From positions 232,919-296,918 of the forward strand of contig SWDS01000002.1 in NCBI GenBank assembly GCA_005116745.1: DNA of 64,000 nt. Direction: 5' to 3'. Shown one piece after another: positions 26,989-36,038 of the stretch (the first letter of the stretch is position 1; each line of letters begins with the position of its first letter). Both the position numbers and the translations under genes were made by a program. Below the pieces are notes generated by a model, which saw only the letters and a list, made by a program, of their open reading frames with translations, did no database searches and was not told the origin of the DNA. Source of the stretch: Nitrospira sp. Its GTDB lineage: Bacteria; Nitrospirota; Nitrospiria; Nitrospirales; Nitrospiraceae.

Positions 26989-27807
26989 TTACTCGCGCTC
27001 CCAAGTCTTGCGGCTCTTGAAGTAGGCGTCCTCGCCCTGGAAGATTCCCAAGACCTCGCTGAACTCCGGAATGTCGCTGCTGATTCGCATTGCCCGATGC
27101 TGCAGTTCACTGAGGACCTCGACCCAGTACCGAATGATCTGAAGGACATAGAGCTGTCGATATGGGCCGACGAATTCGAAGACACCAGTGCGGTAGCTTG
27201 CATTCTCCATATCTGAGATTGTGTCACCTGTCTCCGAGGTGTACAGGACCATCGTATGGCCAGCCATCATCTGCGCCATAGCCCGTGCTTTGCTCCCGAT
27301 AAGAACCTTTCGCGCGGGTGAGACATGCTTGTCGAAGAGAGGCATGTCAACTTTTTCGTGCCACAGCGATATAGGGTCCGATGAAGACGGCGCGCCAACA
27401 AGCAGGTTAATATTCGAATAGCGATCGCCTTCGGCAAACCTATGGAGGCAGTCGAGGATCGCGCTGTGAAAGGGGTCGCTTAGCTGTTGGCGATATTTCA
27501 GTTGCAGACCACGCCGAGTGACCAGTGCATCTGTGCGCTGATAGAGGAGCAATAGCCGGTGCCCAATCTGTTGTTTGAGGTGAGCTAGATCCGGAAACCT
27601 ACCGTGTTCGAGATAGTGGTCAAGCATCAGACAGAGCTTACCCAGGCGCTCGATCCCCGTGGATAGGCTTACCAGAGCGAGGAAATAGGTGCCCTTTGTA
27701 GCGTAGTTTGCCCGTCGAATCTGCGTGCAGCCAGATCCCAGAATCTGCCGCGTGAACTGAGCCTCATTCAGCAGTGCTTGGAAGACCGGCGTGAGGGTAG
27801 CAGACAT
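26989..27807 (-). CDS. Unknown 272-aa mainly helical protein
   Basis: The sequence is dominated by predicted helices (FQALLNEAQFTRQILG, YFLALVSLSTGIERLGKLCLMLDHYLEHG, HRLLLLYQRTDALVTR), with an ending ILGIFQGEDAYFKSRKTWERE. The N-terminal layout, with a conserved-looking G-I-E-R-L-x-K helix, resembles HEPN-type helical proteins, but the defining R-x4-6-H motif is not evident. It carries no signal peptide. A perfect 7-bp inverted repeat lies about 27 bp before the ATG. Function unknown. Confidence 0.6.
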   Translation of the reverse strand: MSATLTPVFQALLNEAQFTRQILGSGCTQIRRANYATKGTYFLALVSLSTGIERLGKLCLMLDHYLEHGRFPDLAHLKQQIGHRLLLLYQRTDALVTRRGLQLKYRQQLSDPFHSAILDCLHRFAEGDRYSNINLLVGAPSSSDPISLWHEKVDMPLFDKHVSPARKVLIGSKARAMAQMMAGHTMVLYTSETGDTISDMENASYRTGVFEFVGPYRQLYVLQIIRYWVEVLSELQHRAMRISSDIPEFSEVLGIFQGEDAYFKSRKTWERE

Positions 27808-27833
27808 ATGGGTCGTGAGACCTAACTCGTAAG

Positions 27834-27849
27834 TATCCTGGTCAGGATA
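27834..27849. promoter_or_regulatory. Perfect inverted repeat upstream of the unknown 272-aa gene
   Basis: TATCCTGGTCAGGATA: two perfect 7-bp arms with a 2-bp centre, 27 bp before ATG 27807. The position and symmetry suit a repressor operator. The binding protein is unknown. Confidence 0.4.
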
Positions 27850-28058
27850 TTATCGCGAACATATCCCAAACAGTTCGGTAATTCTCCTGACTTCCCCAGG
27901 ACGTGTCAAGCCGGTGAAATACCGGGACAGGCACCAGCATGAATTTCTGGTTTCGAGTTACGACAAGACAATGCTCTCAAGCACGACACTCAAAACGAGA
28001 AACCCGAAACTTGGTCGCGGAATAATACGGTTCACGAGAGACGAACGACGGACAGCGA

Positions 28059-29333
28059 TTACTTCCCGACCGGCACATTCTCCGTGCGCTTCACGATCTC
28101 GATCGGCTGGAAGACCGGATCTTGTGAGCCTTGGGATGACTCTGCTTCAACACGCTGGAGGAACGAGGCAGGGCCATTCAGTGGAGCGTAATTGAGCCCG
28201 ATTTCGACATCGAACGTCTTGGTATCTTTCGGCGTCGGAAATGTGAATATTTCCTCTCTCGTCTCTTCGGGTTTCAAGACCGTGTCTTCCGCCACTTTCG
28301 CCGCTTCGAAGTCAAAGATGGTGGGCTGTCCCTGGGCATCCAGATACGTCCGACCATAGACACGCTTGTCAGAAAATACCGTTTTGAGATTTTTCCCTTT
28401 GATGTCCAGATTGAGAACTACTGCGGCCCAAGCCGGATGGGTGGCAGGCAAATTATGCGGTACCAGACTTTGGACCTTGACCACAACAGTCGTTTTGTCA
28501 CCGTCGACCTTGGTTTGCACATCTAGCTTCGCTGCCTCTTGACGCAACTTCCCAATTCGTCCAGGGAAACTATGATTAGCGATCGTGCGCTTCTTTTCCC
28601 CATTGGCTGACTCCCCTACTTGTTGTGGCATATGGCATGTCTGGCATTCTTTCCCAGACTTGACGGCCCGACTTTGGTCCCAATTCCCAAGCAAATCGTT
28701 AGCCTTGCCCAAGTTCGTTGCCGACGGCACCGACTGATGACAGTTCAGGCACAGATCAGACTTCTGAAACAGGCCCAATTCCATCGACTGATGCGCGAGA
28801 TTCTGGACAAAGTCCTTGTAGGGTCCGTACAGCGTCTTTCCGCCTATCTCATACTTCGGCTCCGGGGGATGTTTGGCCCGATCCACCTGCTTGATCAGAT
28901 GGCACTGGCTGCAGGCGACGCCATCCAAGGAAGGGTCACCCGATTTTGCTTGATCCACAAAGAGCTGCGCATGATCCTGGAACTCCCGCACATGCGGAGC
29001 ATGGCAGCGAAAACACGCAGCTTTGTCTTTCCCACTTGGTGATTTAAGATACGCATCGAGCGAGACACGGAACGCCGGAGAATGGATGGATTTCGCCAGA
29101 GGCGAGGTTTCCCACTCTTCATAGACCCGTTCGTGACAGCGCTTACATTTATTCGAGTGAGGAAAGGTCTTCTCGATCAATGGCTGACTGACACCGGTCT
29201 GTGCCAGCGAGGAAGTGACCGTGCCATCAGATCCCCAAACGGCATACATCGCCAGGACGAAGATGAGCCTCACCGAAAGTGAGAAATGCGATCGTCTCAC
29301 GGTCACAGCGTTTTCAGGAAAGTGATTTGACAC
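28059..29333 (-). CDS. Periplasmic pentahaem cytochrome c
   Basis: A 424-aa protein with an N-terminal signal (hydrophobic residues 18-34) and five CxxCH haem sites: CKRCH (63-67), CFRCH, CSQCH, CLNCH and CQTCH, all in the N-terminal half, laid out as in cytochrome c554/c-552-like multihaem proteins. The C-terminal half has no haem site and looks beta-rich (VQTKVDGDKTTVVVKVQS), like an Ig-type domain. It overlaps the next upstream gene, a paralogue with the same architecture, by 20 bp. The likely role is periplasmic electron transfer linked to the redox genes nearby. Confidence 0.85.
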   Translation of the reverse strand: MSNHFPENAVTVRRSHFSLSVRLIFVLAMYAVWGSDGTVTSSLAQTGVSQPLIEKTFPHSNKCKRCHERVYEEWETSPLAKSIHSPAFRVSLDAYLKSPSGKDKAACFRCHAPHVREFQDHAQLFVDQAKSGDPSLDGVACSQCHLIKQVDRAKHPPEPKYEIGGKTLYGPYKDFVQNLAHQSMELGLFQKSDLCLNCHQSVPSATNLGKANDLLGNWDQSRAVKSGKECQTCHMPQQVGESANGEKKRTIANHSFPGRIGKLRQEAAKLDVQTKVDGDKTTVVVKVQSLVPHNLPATHPAWAAVVLNLDIKGKNLKTVFSDKRVYGRTYLDAQGQPTIFDFEAAKVAEDTVLKPEETREEIFTFPTPKDTKTFDVEIGLNYAPLNGPASFLQRVEAESSQGSQDPVFQPIEIVKRTENVPVGK

Positions 29334-30618
29334 GATACGTCAGAAAATGCCGCTGGGTATATTCTTGGATGATTTGCTTCGCCTCTTCGCGTTCTTTCTC
29401 GGTCTGCAAGGAAGCAAGATACTTGTCCGTCAGCATAGGCTCAGGCGTCGGAATGAGCGCATAGGTGAGCACTGCTTCGATCGACGAAGCAGCTGTGTCG
29501 GCTGGGAGGGCCAGCGCAAATGGGACCTTTCTCGTATTGCCACCCTTAATGAAGGGATCAGGAATCGGACCGCGAAGGATTTTGTTGTACGGCAACCCAA
29601 ATTGTTTCGTCTCTTCCGCTAAGATCTTGCCTGCTGCATCCTTTGCCGTGACAGTCAAAAAAAACTGTTTCAGCACCGGATCGCCATCAGGGAAACTGTG
29701 CGGGAGACTGCCGACTTTCACAATCCCGGTTCCCTCCACCACCGTGCCTGCCTTCGTCACATCCACATCGATACGAGGCAGCCATTCCGCCTGCAGATTC
29801 CGATTCTTGAGCATCGTACCGGCAACGACGACACCTCGAAACCAGTGGCGTCCGATCGCTCTCGTCATGGCCCCACGTCTCGACGTGGAACTGCCGGTCG
29901 AGGGCTCCATGTGGCAATCCTGACAAATCGTTCCCTCAAGAATTTCTCCCGGCAGATTCCTCTGCGCCACATCCTTGACTTTGTCGAAATGGCACGCGGC
30001 ACAATAATTGGCTCCTCGAAAGTGCTCAGACTGCGCGGCAGGATGGACAAGATTTTCTTCGGGATTGGGATAGGGGCCATAGAGGGTGTTGCCTGGCTGT
30101 AGTTTAAATGTCGGCGGTGAGTTTAATCCCTTTTCCATTCCGTTCATTAAATGGCACGCTGAGCAACCGATTCCTTCGAATCCCGCCTTGCGGGCAAGCA
30201 CGTGCGCCACCATCTTCTCAGCATGCTGAGGGAACACGGTAACGGCAGGCACATGACAAGAGAGGCATCGTCCCTGTTCGTCCGCGGTCGGATTCGTCTG
30301 TTTCCAAAGACCCAACACCGTTCGAAAAACAGGTGACTCCAACGACGTGCCATGTAAAAGGGCCGCGTCCACTCGGCCAAAGGTCTTCAAATCTGGCGTC
30401 TGTTCTCTGACACCCTTCCACTCTTCGTAATGCCGTTCATGGCACTGCTTGCAGTCTTCAGAACGGATGAAGATTTTCTCGATTTCAGCGACCCACTCAG
30501 GCACAGACCGACTGTTCGCCTCCTGAGCAATCGCCAGATCGTGATAGAGGCTAGTCAGGCAACCCGCCATCACTAGCATCCCGATTATGCCCACGATTCG
30601 CAGCCTTACCATGTTCAA
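29314..30618 (-). CDS. Periplasmic pentahaem cytochrome c (paralogue)
   Basis: A 434-aa protein with a signal sequence (IVGIIGMLVMAGCLTSL; the Cys in MAGC could also act as a lipoprotein site) and five CxxCH motifs: CKQCH, CLSCH, CSACH, CAACH and CQDCH. It shares with its neighbour the opening motif E-x2-CH-ER-x-YEEW, a TLYGPY segment between haems 3 and 4, and a haem-free beta-rich C-terminal half. The two probably arose by duplication and may form a complex. It ends inside the start of the neighbouring gene, and follows the PDZ gene by 14 bp. Confidence 0.85.
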   Translation of the reverse strand: MNMVRLRIVGIIGMLVMAGCLTSLYHDLAIAQEANSRSVPEWVAEIEKIFIRSEDCKQCHERHYEEWKGVREQTPDLKTFGRVDAALLHGTSLESPVFRTVLGLWKQTNPTADEQGRCLSCHVPAVTVFPQHAEKMVAHVLARKAGFEGIGCSACHLMNGMEKGLNSPPTFKLQPGNTLYGPYPNPEENLVHPAAQSEHFRGANYCAACHFDKVKDVAQRNLPGEILEGTICQDCHMEPSTGSSTSRRGAMTRAIGRHWFRGVVVAGTMLKNRNLQAEWLPRIDVDVTKAGTVVEGTGIVKVGSLPHSFPDGDPVLKQFFLTVTAKDAAGKILAEETKQFGLPYNKILRGPIPDPFIKGGNTRKVPFALALPADTAASSIEAVLTYALIPTPEPMLTDKYLASLQTEKEREEAKQIIQEYTQRHFLTYRVKSLS

Positions 30619-30632
30619 ACGACCTTCACTCC

Positions 30633-31070
30633 TTAATCCCGCTTACAGCCGGCAAAGTGAAAGTTCACCCCCCAGCCGACCGGATCACCTGGATCGGCTG
30701 GCTCATAGGTGCCGACGGTAAAATTACATTCTTTCATGGCTTTCTTAATGGCGCGTCCGAAGTCCGCCATGGTTCGAATCTCCTGCTTATCGATTTCCTT
30801 AATGACGGAACGAACCTTAATCCCTGCGTAATCCGCGCGTGAATTCCCGATCACCTCGAACACGGCAACTCCCTGCGGCTGCTGGAGCTTCAGTTCTTGC
30901 TGAATGTCCTCGTCCACGGCTCCGACGACGATCCCGAATTCCTCACCGAGCCGAGCCGCTTCTTCCTCCGTCATCGGGTCGAGTTTCGTCTCACCAGCCG
31001 CAAACGCACCCTCGACGAATAACAGTCCGCTCACCAGACAAAAGACGCATCCCCAAGCTATGGTCTTCAT
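30633..31070 (-). CDS. Exported PDZ-domain protein
   Basis: A 145-aa protein starting at ATG 31070 with a Sec signal (WGCVFCLVSGLLFVEGAFA, cleaved after AFA). The mature part contains one PDZ fold: GIVVGAVDEDIQQELKL, GVAVFEVIGNSRADYAGIKV and IKEIDKQEIRTMADFGRAI. There is no protease domain, so it probably binds C-termini of periplasmic partners. It lies 14 bp upstream of the pentahaem cytochrome genes, on the same strand. The frame is open to 31433, but the extra part would be translated repeat A. Confidence 0.78.
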   Translation of the reverse strand: MKTIAWGCVFCLVSGLLFVEGAFAAGETKLDPMTEEEAARLGEEFGIVVGAVDEDIQQELKLQQPQGVAVFEVIGNSRADYAGIKVRSVIKEIDKQEIRTMADFGRAIKKAMKECNFTVGTYEPADPGDPVGWGVNFHFAGCKRD

Positions 31071-31108
31071 TCGTCCTTCATTCGCATCTCCTAACTCGTG
31101 CAAATCCC

Positions 31109-31297
31109 GCAGGATGTTCAAAAAGTCCGTCCAGCGCGACCGTAACGAGCGAAAGACCGAGGAGGTACATACCAAGCTTCGCTTGAACCGCTCGCTTCGA
31201 TCACATGCGAGCGGATAGGTATCTTTCCTTCGCCTTCGGTACGTTGAGGCCTTGAGCGATGTGAGAATAAAGCTGGCGGCCTTTTTCAACATCCTGC
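31109..31297 (-). repeat. Stop-codon-anchored palindromic repeat, copy A
   Basis: A 189-bp element with near-perfect 17-bp ends: on the minus strand it opens GCAGGATGTTGAAAAAG and closes CTTTTTGAACATCCTGC. Its first base is the G of the TAG that ends the NxrC-like gene. The interior shares CGTTGAGG and GCTGGCGGC blocks with copies B-D. Confidence 0.8.
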
Positions 31298-32121
31298 TAG
31301 AGTTTGGCGACGGGATCGATCGCCAGTTGAAACCATGGCGCCACAGCCTTTTGGCCATTTCGCTCTTTATTTTCCCCATTCCAGACGGCGAATGACACGG
31401 TCTGCATACGACCAGGAACGAGTGTGGCTTCATTCTCCTGTTCTTCGCTCACCAGAGGGCGGCGCATCACAACATGCCAGACCCCGTCCTTCCAAACCGC
31501 CTGTCCCTGCACCCGTCCTTGTTTATCTTTTGTGGTCAACGTGCTGAATCCCCCGCCGATCAAATCCTCGACTGACGACACCCGTCTCGGAATGACTTCG
31601 AATGTCCGAACCCCGCCCTCTTTCTTTTCCGGTGTCCGAGCCGCCCGTCGATCGATATCGGTTTGCCAGTCCGCCTTCCAATGCCAAATATTGATGTAGT
31701 GATCCAGCTGCCCCATGCAGAAAAATGCCGGCGCATCGCCGAGCGGAAGTCCAATTGCGACGCCATCCCGGAAGGTCCCCGGAGTGAGCCGATCATTCTT
31801 CGTGTTGTCCTGCCATTCCAGCAGAAAGGCGATCTCGGTTCCGTTGTGGATGGACCGTACGGTTAGTGCATGCACCGTGGGTTCCGGCCACACCGGTCTC
31901 GTGATCACCTGCCCGCTCAGGGGAATCGTAATTGGTGAGACCTGTTGCCAAGCGGTATCATCGGCAGCATTCGGTAGATCACCGTGGATCATGTACGATC
32001 TGATGGTCATCCCCTCGGAACTGACCAGTGGAATCCCAAATGCCCCGAGCACACTGGCCACGATAATCAGACCTGAAAAAAACCCAATGAGGTGAGAGCG
32101 GGAACTGTCGATGTACGTCAT
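31297..32121 (-). CDS. NxrC-like haem-b protein (ethylbenzene-dehydrogenase gamma family)
   Basis: A 274-aa protein with an N-terminal hydrophobic export segment (GFFSGLIIVASVLGAFGI) and the haem-b domain of DMSO-reductase-type gamma subunits. It shares with the protein at 38042 the blocks IPLSGQVIT, FLLEWQDNTKND, FRDGVAIGLP, FFCMGQ, VSSVEDLIGGGFSTLTT and FAVWNGENKERNGQK. By analogy with ethylbenzene dehydrogenase, Met136 and Lys258 would be the haem ligands. Nitrospira genomes carry several such NxrC candidates that take electrons from NxrB. No alpha or beta subunit gene is adjacent. Confidence 0.8.
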   Translation of the reverse strand: MTYIDSSRSHLIGFFSGLIIVASVLGAFGIPLVSSEGMTIRSYMIHGDLPNAADDTAWQQVSPITIPLSGQVITRPVWPEPTVHALTVRSIHNGTEIAFLLEWQDNTKNDRLTPGTFRDGVAIGLPLGDAPAFFCMGQLDHYINIWHWKADWQTDIDRRAARTPEKKEGGVRTFEVIPRRVSSVEDLIGGGFSTLTTKDKQGRVQGQAVWKDGVWHVVMRRPLVSEEQENEATLVPGRMQTVSFAVWNGENKERNGQKAVAPWFQLAIDPVAKL

Positions 32122-32207
32122 TCGCACAGCACAGGGCTCCGAGAGAAAACCAAACTCAGAATACCACAAAACCCGTGCGGGACAAACGTGAAGGATCGAG
32201 GTGAGGG

Positions 32208-33461
32208 CTAGACGAGCTTCAGACGGCGGATCTTGTTTTCTCCGCGTTCGCAGATGTAGAGGTGGCCTTGTGAATCCATGGTCAACCCCACGGGTGAATT
32301 CACCACAGCCTCAACCGCCAGCAAGCCGTCGCCGTGTTTCAACATCCCTGCCGATTCCTTGGCGACAAATCGAGCGGCGCCGCAACCGCCGATATTCTTA
32401 TCCTCATACCCACTGTCGCCATTCCCCGCCACCGTAGTTATGACACCGGTCTTCACATCCACCTTACGGACCCGATGATTCATGGTATCGGAAATGTACA
32501 GATTGCCGTCGTGATCAAAGACCACGGCCTCTGGGGCGTGGAGCATGGCTCGAACGGCCGGCTTATCGTCACCGTCATATCCGTATCGGCAGACCCCTGC
32601 GACCGTTGAAATAATTCCCGTCTGGGAATCGATTCTTCGGATGCGATTGCTACCCTTGTCGACCACGTACACATCGCCCTTTGCATCGACCGCGAGTCCG
32701 ACAATGTCGTAGAGACGCGCCTCCATCGCGGGCCTCCCATCGTCCAGATACATCGACATATCCAACCCATCGGAACACACCGGCATGAGCCATCCCTGAT
32801 CATCGCTGAAATCAATTCCGATCGCATCGCCTGATAGCACCACCAAATTCCTCGCCACCAAGGGCTGTTCTCGTGCCTCATCTTCAGCCGTCCAGGCCCC
32901 AGCAATCGTCGTCACCATTCCCGTCTTGGGATCATACCGCCTGACCTTGTGCGCTTGGGTATCAGCGATGAAGAGGACATCATCGCGATCAAAGGTGATC
33001 GCCGCAGGCCAGGTCAGATTAACATCCAGCGCGGGGCCGTCCCCATTGAACCCATGCTGACCGGTACCGATCACCGTCGTAATGATGCCCGTCTCATGAT
33101 CAATTTTCCGAATCCGGTTGCTCCCGGAATCACAGATATACAAATCATTGTGGGAATCAAACACGACGCCTAAGGGCAGATAGAGTCCTGCTTCTCCACA
33201 GGAGCCCTCATCTCCGCTATAGCAGGTTTCCCCCATGCCGGCGAAATTGTGGAGCGTGCCTTGTAGCAGGTCAATGCGCCGGACTCGGTCAGACCCCGAT
33301 TCGGCGAAGTACAGCCACTTCTCTTCCTTGTCCAGTGCAACGTGATGGGGGAGCGGGATTCCGGACTTCACCGCGCGCTTGCCGTCACCCGTACTTCTGG
33401 CCTTGCCGTTTCCGGCAAAGGTTTCAATGTAACCAGCAGCTAAGCCAAGTTCGGTTTCCAT
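32208..33461 (-). CDS. NHL-repeat beta-propeller protein
   Basis: A 417-aa protein of about six NHL repeats. Repeated units follow the scheme L-P-x-G-V-x-x-D, D-L-Y-I-C-D-S-G-S-N-R-I-R-K-I-D, T-G-I-I-T-T-V-x-G-T-G-x-x-G-F-N-G-D-G. No signal peptide is seen; the product begins directly with a blade (IETFAGNGKARSTGDG). NHL propellers are binding scaffolds; a catalytic role is not indicated. It lies between an NxrC-like gene and tatA in a run of co-directional genes, so may assist the redox complex, but this is inference. Confidence 0.85.
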   Translation of the reverse strand: METELGLAAGYIETFAGNGKARSTGDGKRAVKSGIPLPHHVALDKEEKWLYFAESGSDRVRRIDLLQGTLHNFAGMGETCYSGDEGSCGEAGLYLPLGVVFDSHNDLYICDSGSNRIRKIDHETGIITTVIGTGQHGFNGDGPALDVNLTWPAAITFDRDDVLFIADTQAHKVRRYDPKTGMVTTIAGAWTAEDEAREQPLVARNLVVLSGDAIGIDFSDDQGWLMPVCSDGLDMSMYLDDGRPAMEARLYDIVGLAVDAKGDVYVVDKGSNRIRRIDSQTGIISTVAGVCRYGYDGDDKPAVRAMLHAPEAVVFDHDGNLYISDTMNHRVRKVDVKTGVITTVAGNGDSGYEDKNIGGCGAARFVAKESAGMLKHGDGLLAVEAVVNSPVGLTMDSQGHLYICERGENKIRRLKLV

Positions 33462-33528
33462 AAGTATGACGCTCTCTAGAGGGCTGTTAGAAAATTATTT
33501 TGCCGCTCGCGCACGTTCGACTCTCGGC

Positions 33529-33740
33529 GCAGGATGTTCAACAAGACCTTCGTTCTCACCCGCCCACCCCTGCGCGCCCGCTTCGCCAACTCAGCCTACA
33601 TCGAAGAGTCTGCGAGGCAAGCCAAGACGCGCATTTCACCGCCCAAGGTCCCAGCGAGCGAAGAAGCAAGGCGTATGCTCGGTACGTTGAGCCTCTGAGC
33701 GACGCGAGAACGCCGCTGGAGGGATTTTTCAACATACTGC
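33529..33740 (-). repeat. Stop-codon-anchored palindromic repeat, copy B
   Basis: A 212-bp element; on the minus strand it opens GCAGTATGTTGAAAAATCCC and closes TTGTTGAACATCCTGC. Its first base is the G of the TAG that ends tatA. The interior block TACGTTGAG followed by a GAGAACGCCGCTGG-type stretch matches copies A and D. Confidence 0.78.
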
Positions 33741-34015
33741 TAGGTGCGTGGAGCCGGCTGTGCAGCGGCCCCGGCAGCTTGATTCAATGTGGCACTCTGA
33801 GTGGGCGCTGCCGTCACGGCTTGCGGCGCCGTCGCCTGTTGAGCCGCGGCCTGCGCTTCGGCCTCGATCGCATCCGCCTCATGGACAGACTTCTTAAATC
33901 CCTTGATTGCCTTGCCGATCCCCTCACCTAACTGCGGCAATTTCCCTGCGCCAAAAATAATGAGCACAATCATGAGGATGAGAATCAGCTCGGTAATCCC
34001 TAGACTCCCAAACAT
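33740..34015 (-). CDS. tatA: Sec-independent translocase protein TatA
   Basis: A 91-aa protein: one N-terminal membrane helix ([20 protein letters not shown]), the hinge and amphipathic helix [17 protein letters not shown], then a Gln/Ala/Pro-rich disordered tail. FGAGKLP is the family hallmark. TatA forms the pore for folded proteins with twin-arginine signals. TatC is not in the window. The placement among redox genes is meaningful: the ferredoxin at 40.3 kb and the agmatine deiminase at 53.4 kb carry twin-arginine-like signals. Repeat B begins in its stop codon. Confidence 0.9.
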   Translation of the reverse strand: MFGSLGITELILILMIVLIIFGAGKLPQLGEGIGKAIKGFKKSVHEADAIEAEAQAAAQQATAPQAVTAAPTQSATLNQAAGAAAQPAPRT

Positions 34016-34039
34016 AGTGCACCTCTTCCTACAAGTAAG

Positions 34040-34852
34040 TTAGGACTTCGGACTATCCTTCGGCTTCTTGGAAAACCGCTCTTTCAACCGTTTGCGGGCT
34101 TCTTCCGCCTGGTCAAACATCTTGCACTTGTCATACACGCTGATAAGGTTGTAATACGCGAGCGGTTCATCCGGATTGTGCTCCACTGCACTCTCCATGA
34201 CCCTGACTGCCAAATCGGTCTTCTTATGACTGAGCGCGATTTCCATGAGCTTGAAGCTTGACTCCAAATGCTTCGGATCCAGCTCCAAGGTTCGAAGATA
34301 GCACTGAATGCCCATATCGATCGTGTTGTAATCGGATACTTGGGGATTATCCAGCTCGATATAGACGCCGGCAAGATTATACCAAGCGATCGGATCATCC
34401 GGCGTGATCTCAACGAGGCGTTCGTAGTATCCCTTGGCCTCCATGTATTTCTTCTTGTCTGCGTAGAGCCTCCCCAGGTTGAATAGCGCCAGGACATCAT
34501 GAGGGAAAATATCCAGCGCATGCCGAAACTCGGCCTCGGCTTCATCGGCCATGCTCTTCGTCGCATAGATCGTTCCCAGATTCGCGTAATACATGGCCAG
34601 TGAGCGATTCATTTCCGTACGAAGAGATTCCGCCATCTCAATGGCTTTCTTGACCTCCGCCAACGCATCGTCGAGCCGCCCCTTACTGAAGTACAATTCA
34701 CCGAGTCGACAGCGAGCCTGAAAGTCATCAGGTTCGTCGACCAACAACTTTTCGATCCCAGAGATCTCTTCATCCGGAGTAAGCGGCTGATCGCCGGGGT
34801 CAAGAAGGGTTTCTGACTGCACTGATGTCGGTCCTACATTTTCCATAATCAT
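34040..34852 (-). CDS. Tetratricopeptide-repeat protein
   Basis: A 270-aa protein of about five to six TPR units, for example YYANLGTIYATKSMADEAEAE, ALFNLGRLYADKKKYMEAKGY, and AYYNLISVYDKCKMFDQAEEA. There is no signal peptide. Such repeats mediate protein assembly. The gene ends 24 bp before tatA and begins 12 bp after the polytopic membrane protein gene, indicating one operon; it could serve assembly of the redox complex. Two alternative starts lie two codons apart (ATG 34852 or 34846). Confidence 0.85.
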   Translation of the reverse strand: MIMENVGPTSVQSETLLDPGDQPLTPDEEISGIEKLLVDEPDDFQARCRLGELYFSKGRLDDALAEVKKAIEMAESLRTEMNRSLAMYYANLGTIYATKSMADEAEAEFRHALDIFPHDVLALFNLGRLYADKKKYMEAKGYYERLVEITPDDPIAWYNLAGVYIELDNPQVSDYNTIDMGIQCYLRTLELDPKHLESSFKLMEIALSHKKTDLAVRVMESAVEHNPDEPLAYYNLISVYDKCKMFDQAEEARKRLKERFSKKPKDSPKS

Positions 34853-34864
34853 CTCGCTCTCACA

Positions 34865-36001
34865 CTAGGCCTGACCGTGGACGAGGCCGTCCGTTGCCGG
34901 CAGCACAGAGCCGGTGGCAGCCGGCAACGATTCAGCAACGGTAGGCTTCACTCGATCAAGGGTAAGTAATATAACTCCGAGAACAACCATCAACGTCAAG
35001 TTGGAGAACAGTAAGGCATACCCGGCGATAAACATCAGACCGACCCCATAGCCGGCCAGTCGCCCGATCATCAGCAACTTCACAACAGTGTAGGACCAAC
35101 ACAGTAATCCTGCCACATACACCGCAAAGGGGAGATAGAAGGTATAGCCCATTCCAAATTGAAAGATCCAGCCGATGCCTTGCGAGGCCTGCCGAAAGGC
35201 CGATGCGAAAGCCGGGCTATACAGTTCCAGAAGATAGTCAGCCACGATGAGCGCCGAAAAAATAATACCTGTCGTCGACCAAAACCACATGGCCCGCTTC
35301 CACTGCTGCCGGTTCCTCGTTCGTAGCGACAAACTCTTGCTCTTGCCATAGGCCACAAACACGAAGAAACTGGCCACAACCATCAATGCCTCACCCATGC
35401 GATGTGATTCGTAGACCAATGGCGGCGCCGCTATCGTTCCCGTCAAACTGTACATGGTCGATACGATCTGATAATAGAGCCACCCGGAAATGCCCAAGTA
35501 ATATGTGGCCGCCAGCACACGCTGTGCCGGCTCACGATGGGTCATCACGTATTCCGACAGAAACGCCGTCAGGATCAGCAGCGTTAACCCGTTGTAGATG
35601 ACTGCGCCCAGCATGCCGGGCTGTATCACGAGAAACACAATCGTCAACAGCAACAAGAGTGCCGCCCCTGCACTGCCAAGTTTGCTGAGCTGGCTTGTTT
35701 GAGGCCCTCCCCAGCGATTGATCACGGCCAATGTCAGCGCCAAAAATAGCAACACGGCGACGATATTGAGAAGCCATGTGCCCACCTCGGTCAGGGCGGT
35801 GAATGTGGGGTTAATCCACGGGTGATCTGTCGCTAGCTTGCTGAGATGCATCCCAAGACGGGAGACCAGCCGATAGAGAACCAGCTCGAGAAAAGAGGTG
35901 AGGAGAACGAGCTTGACGGTATACTCAAACAGTGGACCGAAGTCCGATACTTTCCCCGTCACCCGTTCGCTGAACGTTGCTGTCTTCATGACCATACCCA
36001 T
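34865..36001 (-). CDS. Unknown polytopic membrane protein
   Basis: A 378-aa protein with about nine to ten hydrophobic segments, beginning near residue 28 (VKLVLLTSFLELVLYRLV) and ending near 355 (LTLMVVLGVILLTLD), then a soluble tail. The charged loop SKSLSLRTRNRQQWKR is probably cytoplasmic. No transporter or redox motif is recognised and there are no obvious haem-ligand pairs. It lies 12 bp before the TPR gene and 37 bp after the radical SAM gene. The first codons MGMVMK offer three starts. Confidence 0.7.
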   Translation of the reverse strand: MGMVMKTATFSERVTGKVSDFGPLFEYTVKLVLLTSFLELVLYRLVSRLGMHLSKLATDHPWINPTFTALTEVGTWLLNIVAVLLFLALTLAVINRWGGPQTSQLSKLGSAGAALLLLLTIVFLVIQPGMLGAVIYNGLTLLILTAFLSEYVMTHREPAQRVLAATYYLGISGWLYYQIVSTMYSLTGTIAAPPLVYESHRMGEALMVVASFFVFVAYGKSKSLSLRTRNRQQWKRAMWFWSTTGIIFSALIVADYLLELYSPAFASAFRQASQGIGWIFQFGMGYTFYLPFAVYVAGLLCWSYTVVKLLMIGRLAGYGVGLMFIAGYALLFSNLTLMVVLGVILLTLDRVKPTVAESLPAATGSVLPATDGLVHGQA

Positions 36002-36038
36002 CAGGGGCAGACATTATAGCTGTCGCAAAAAAAAGCGG

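Noticed and set aside
33529-33740. Repeat copies considered as part of protein-coding frames
   Set aside because: Open frames crossing them carry no family pattern, and the ends are better explained as inverted repeats.
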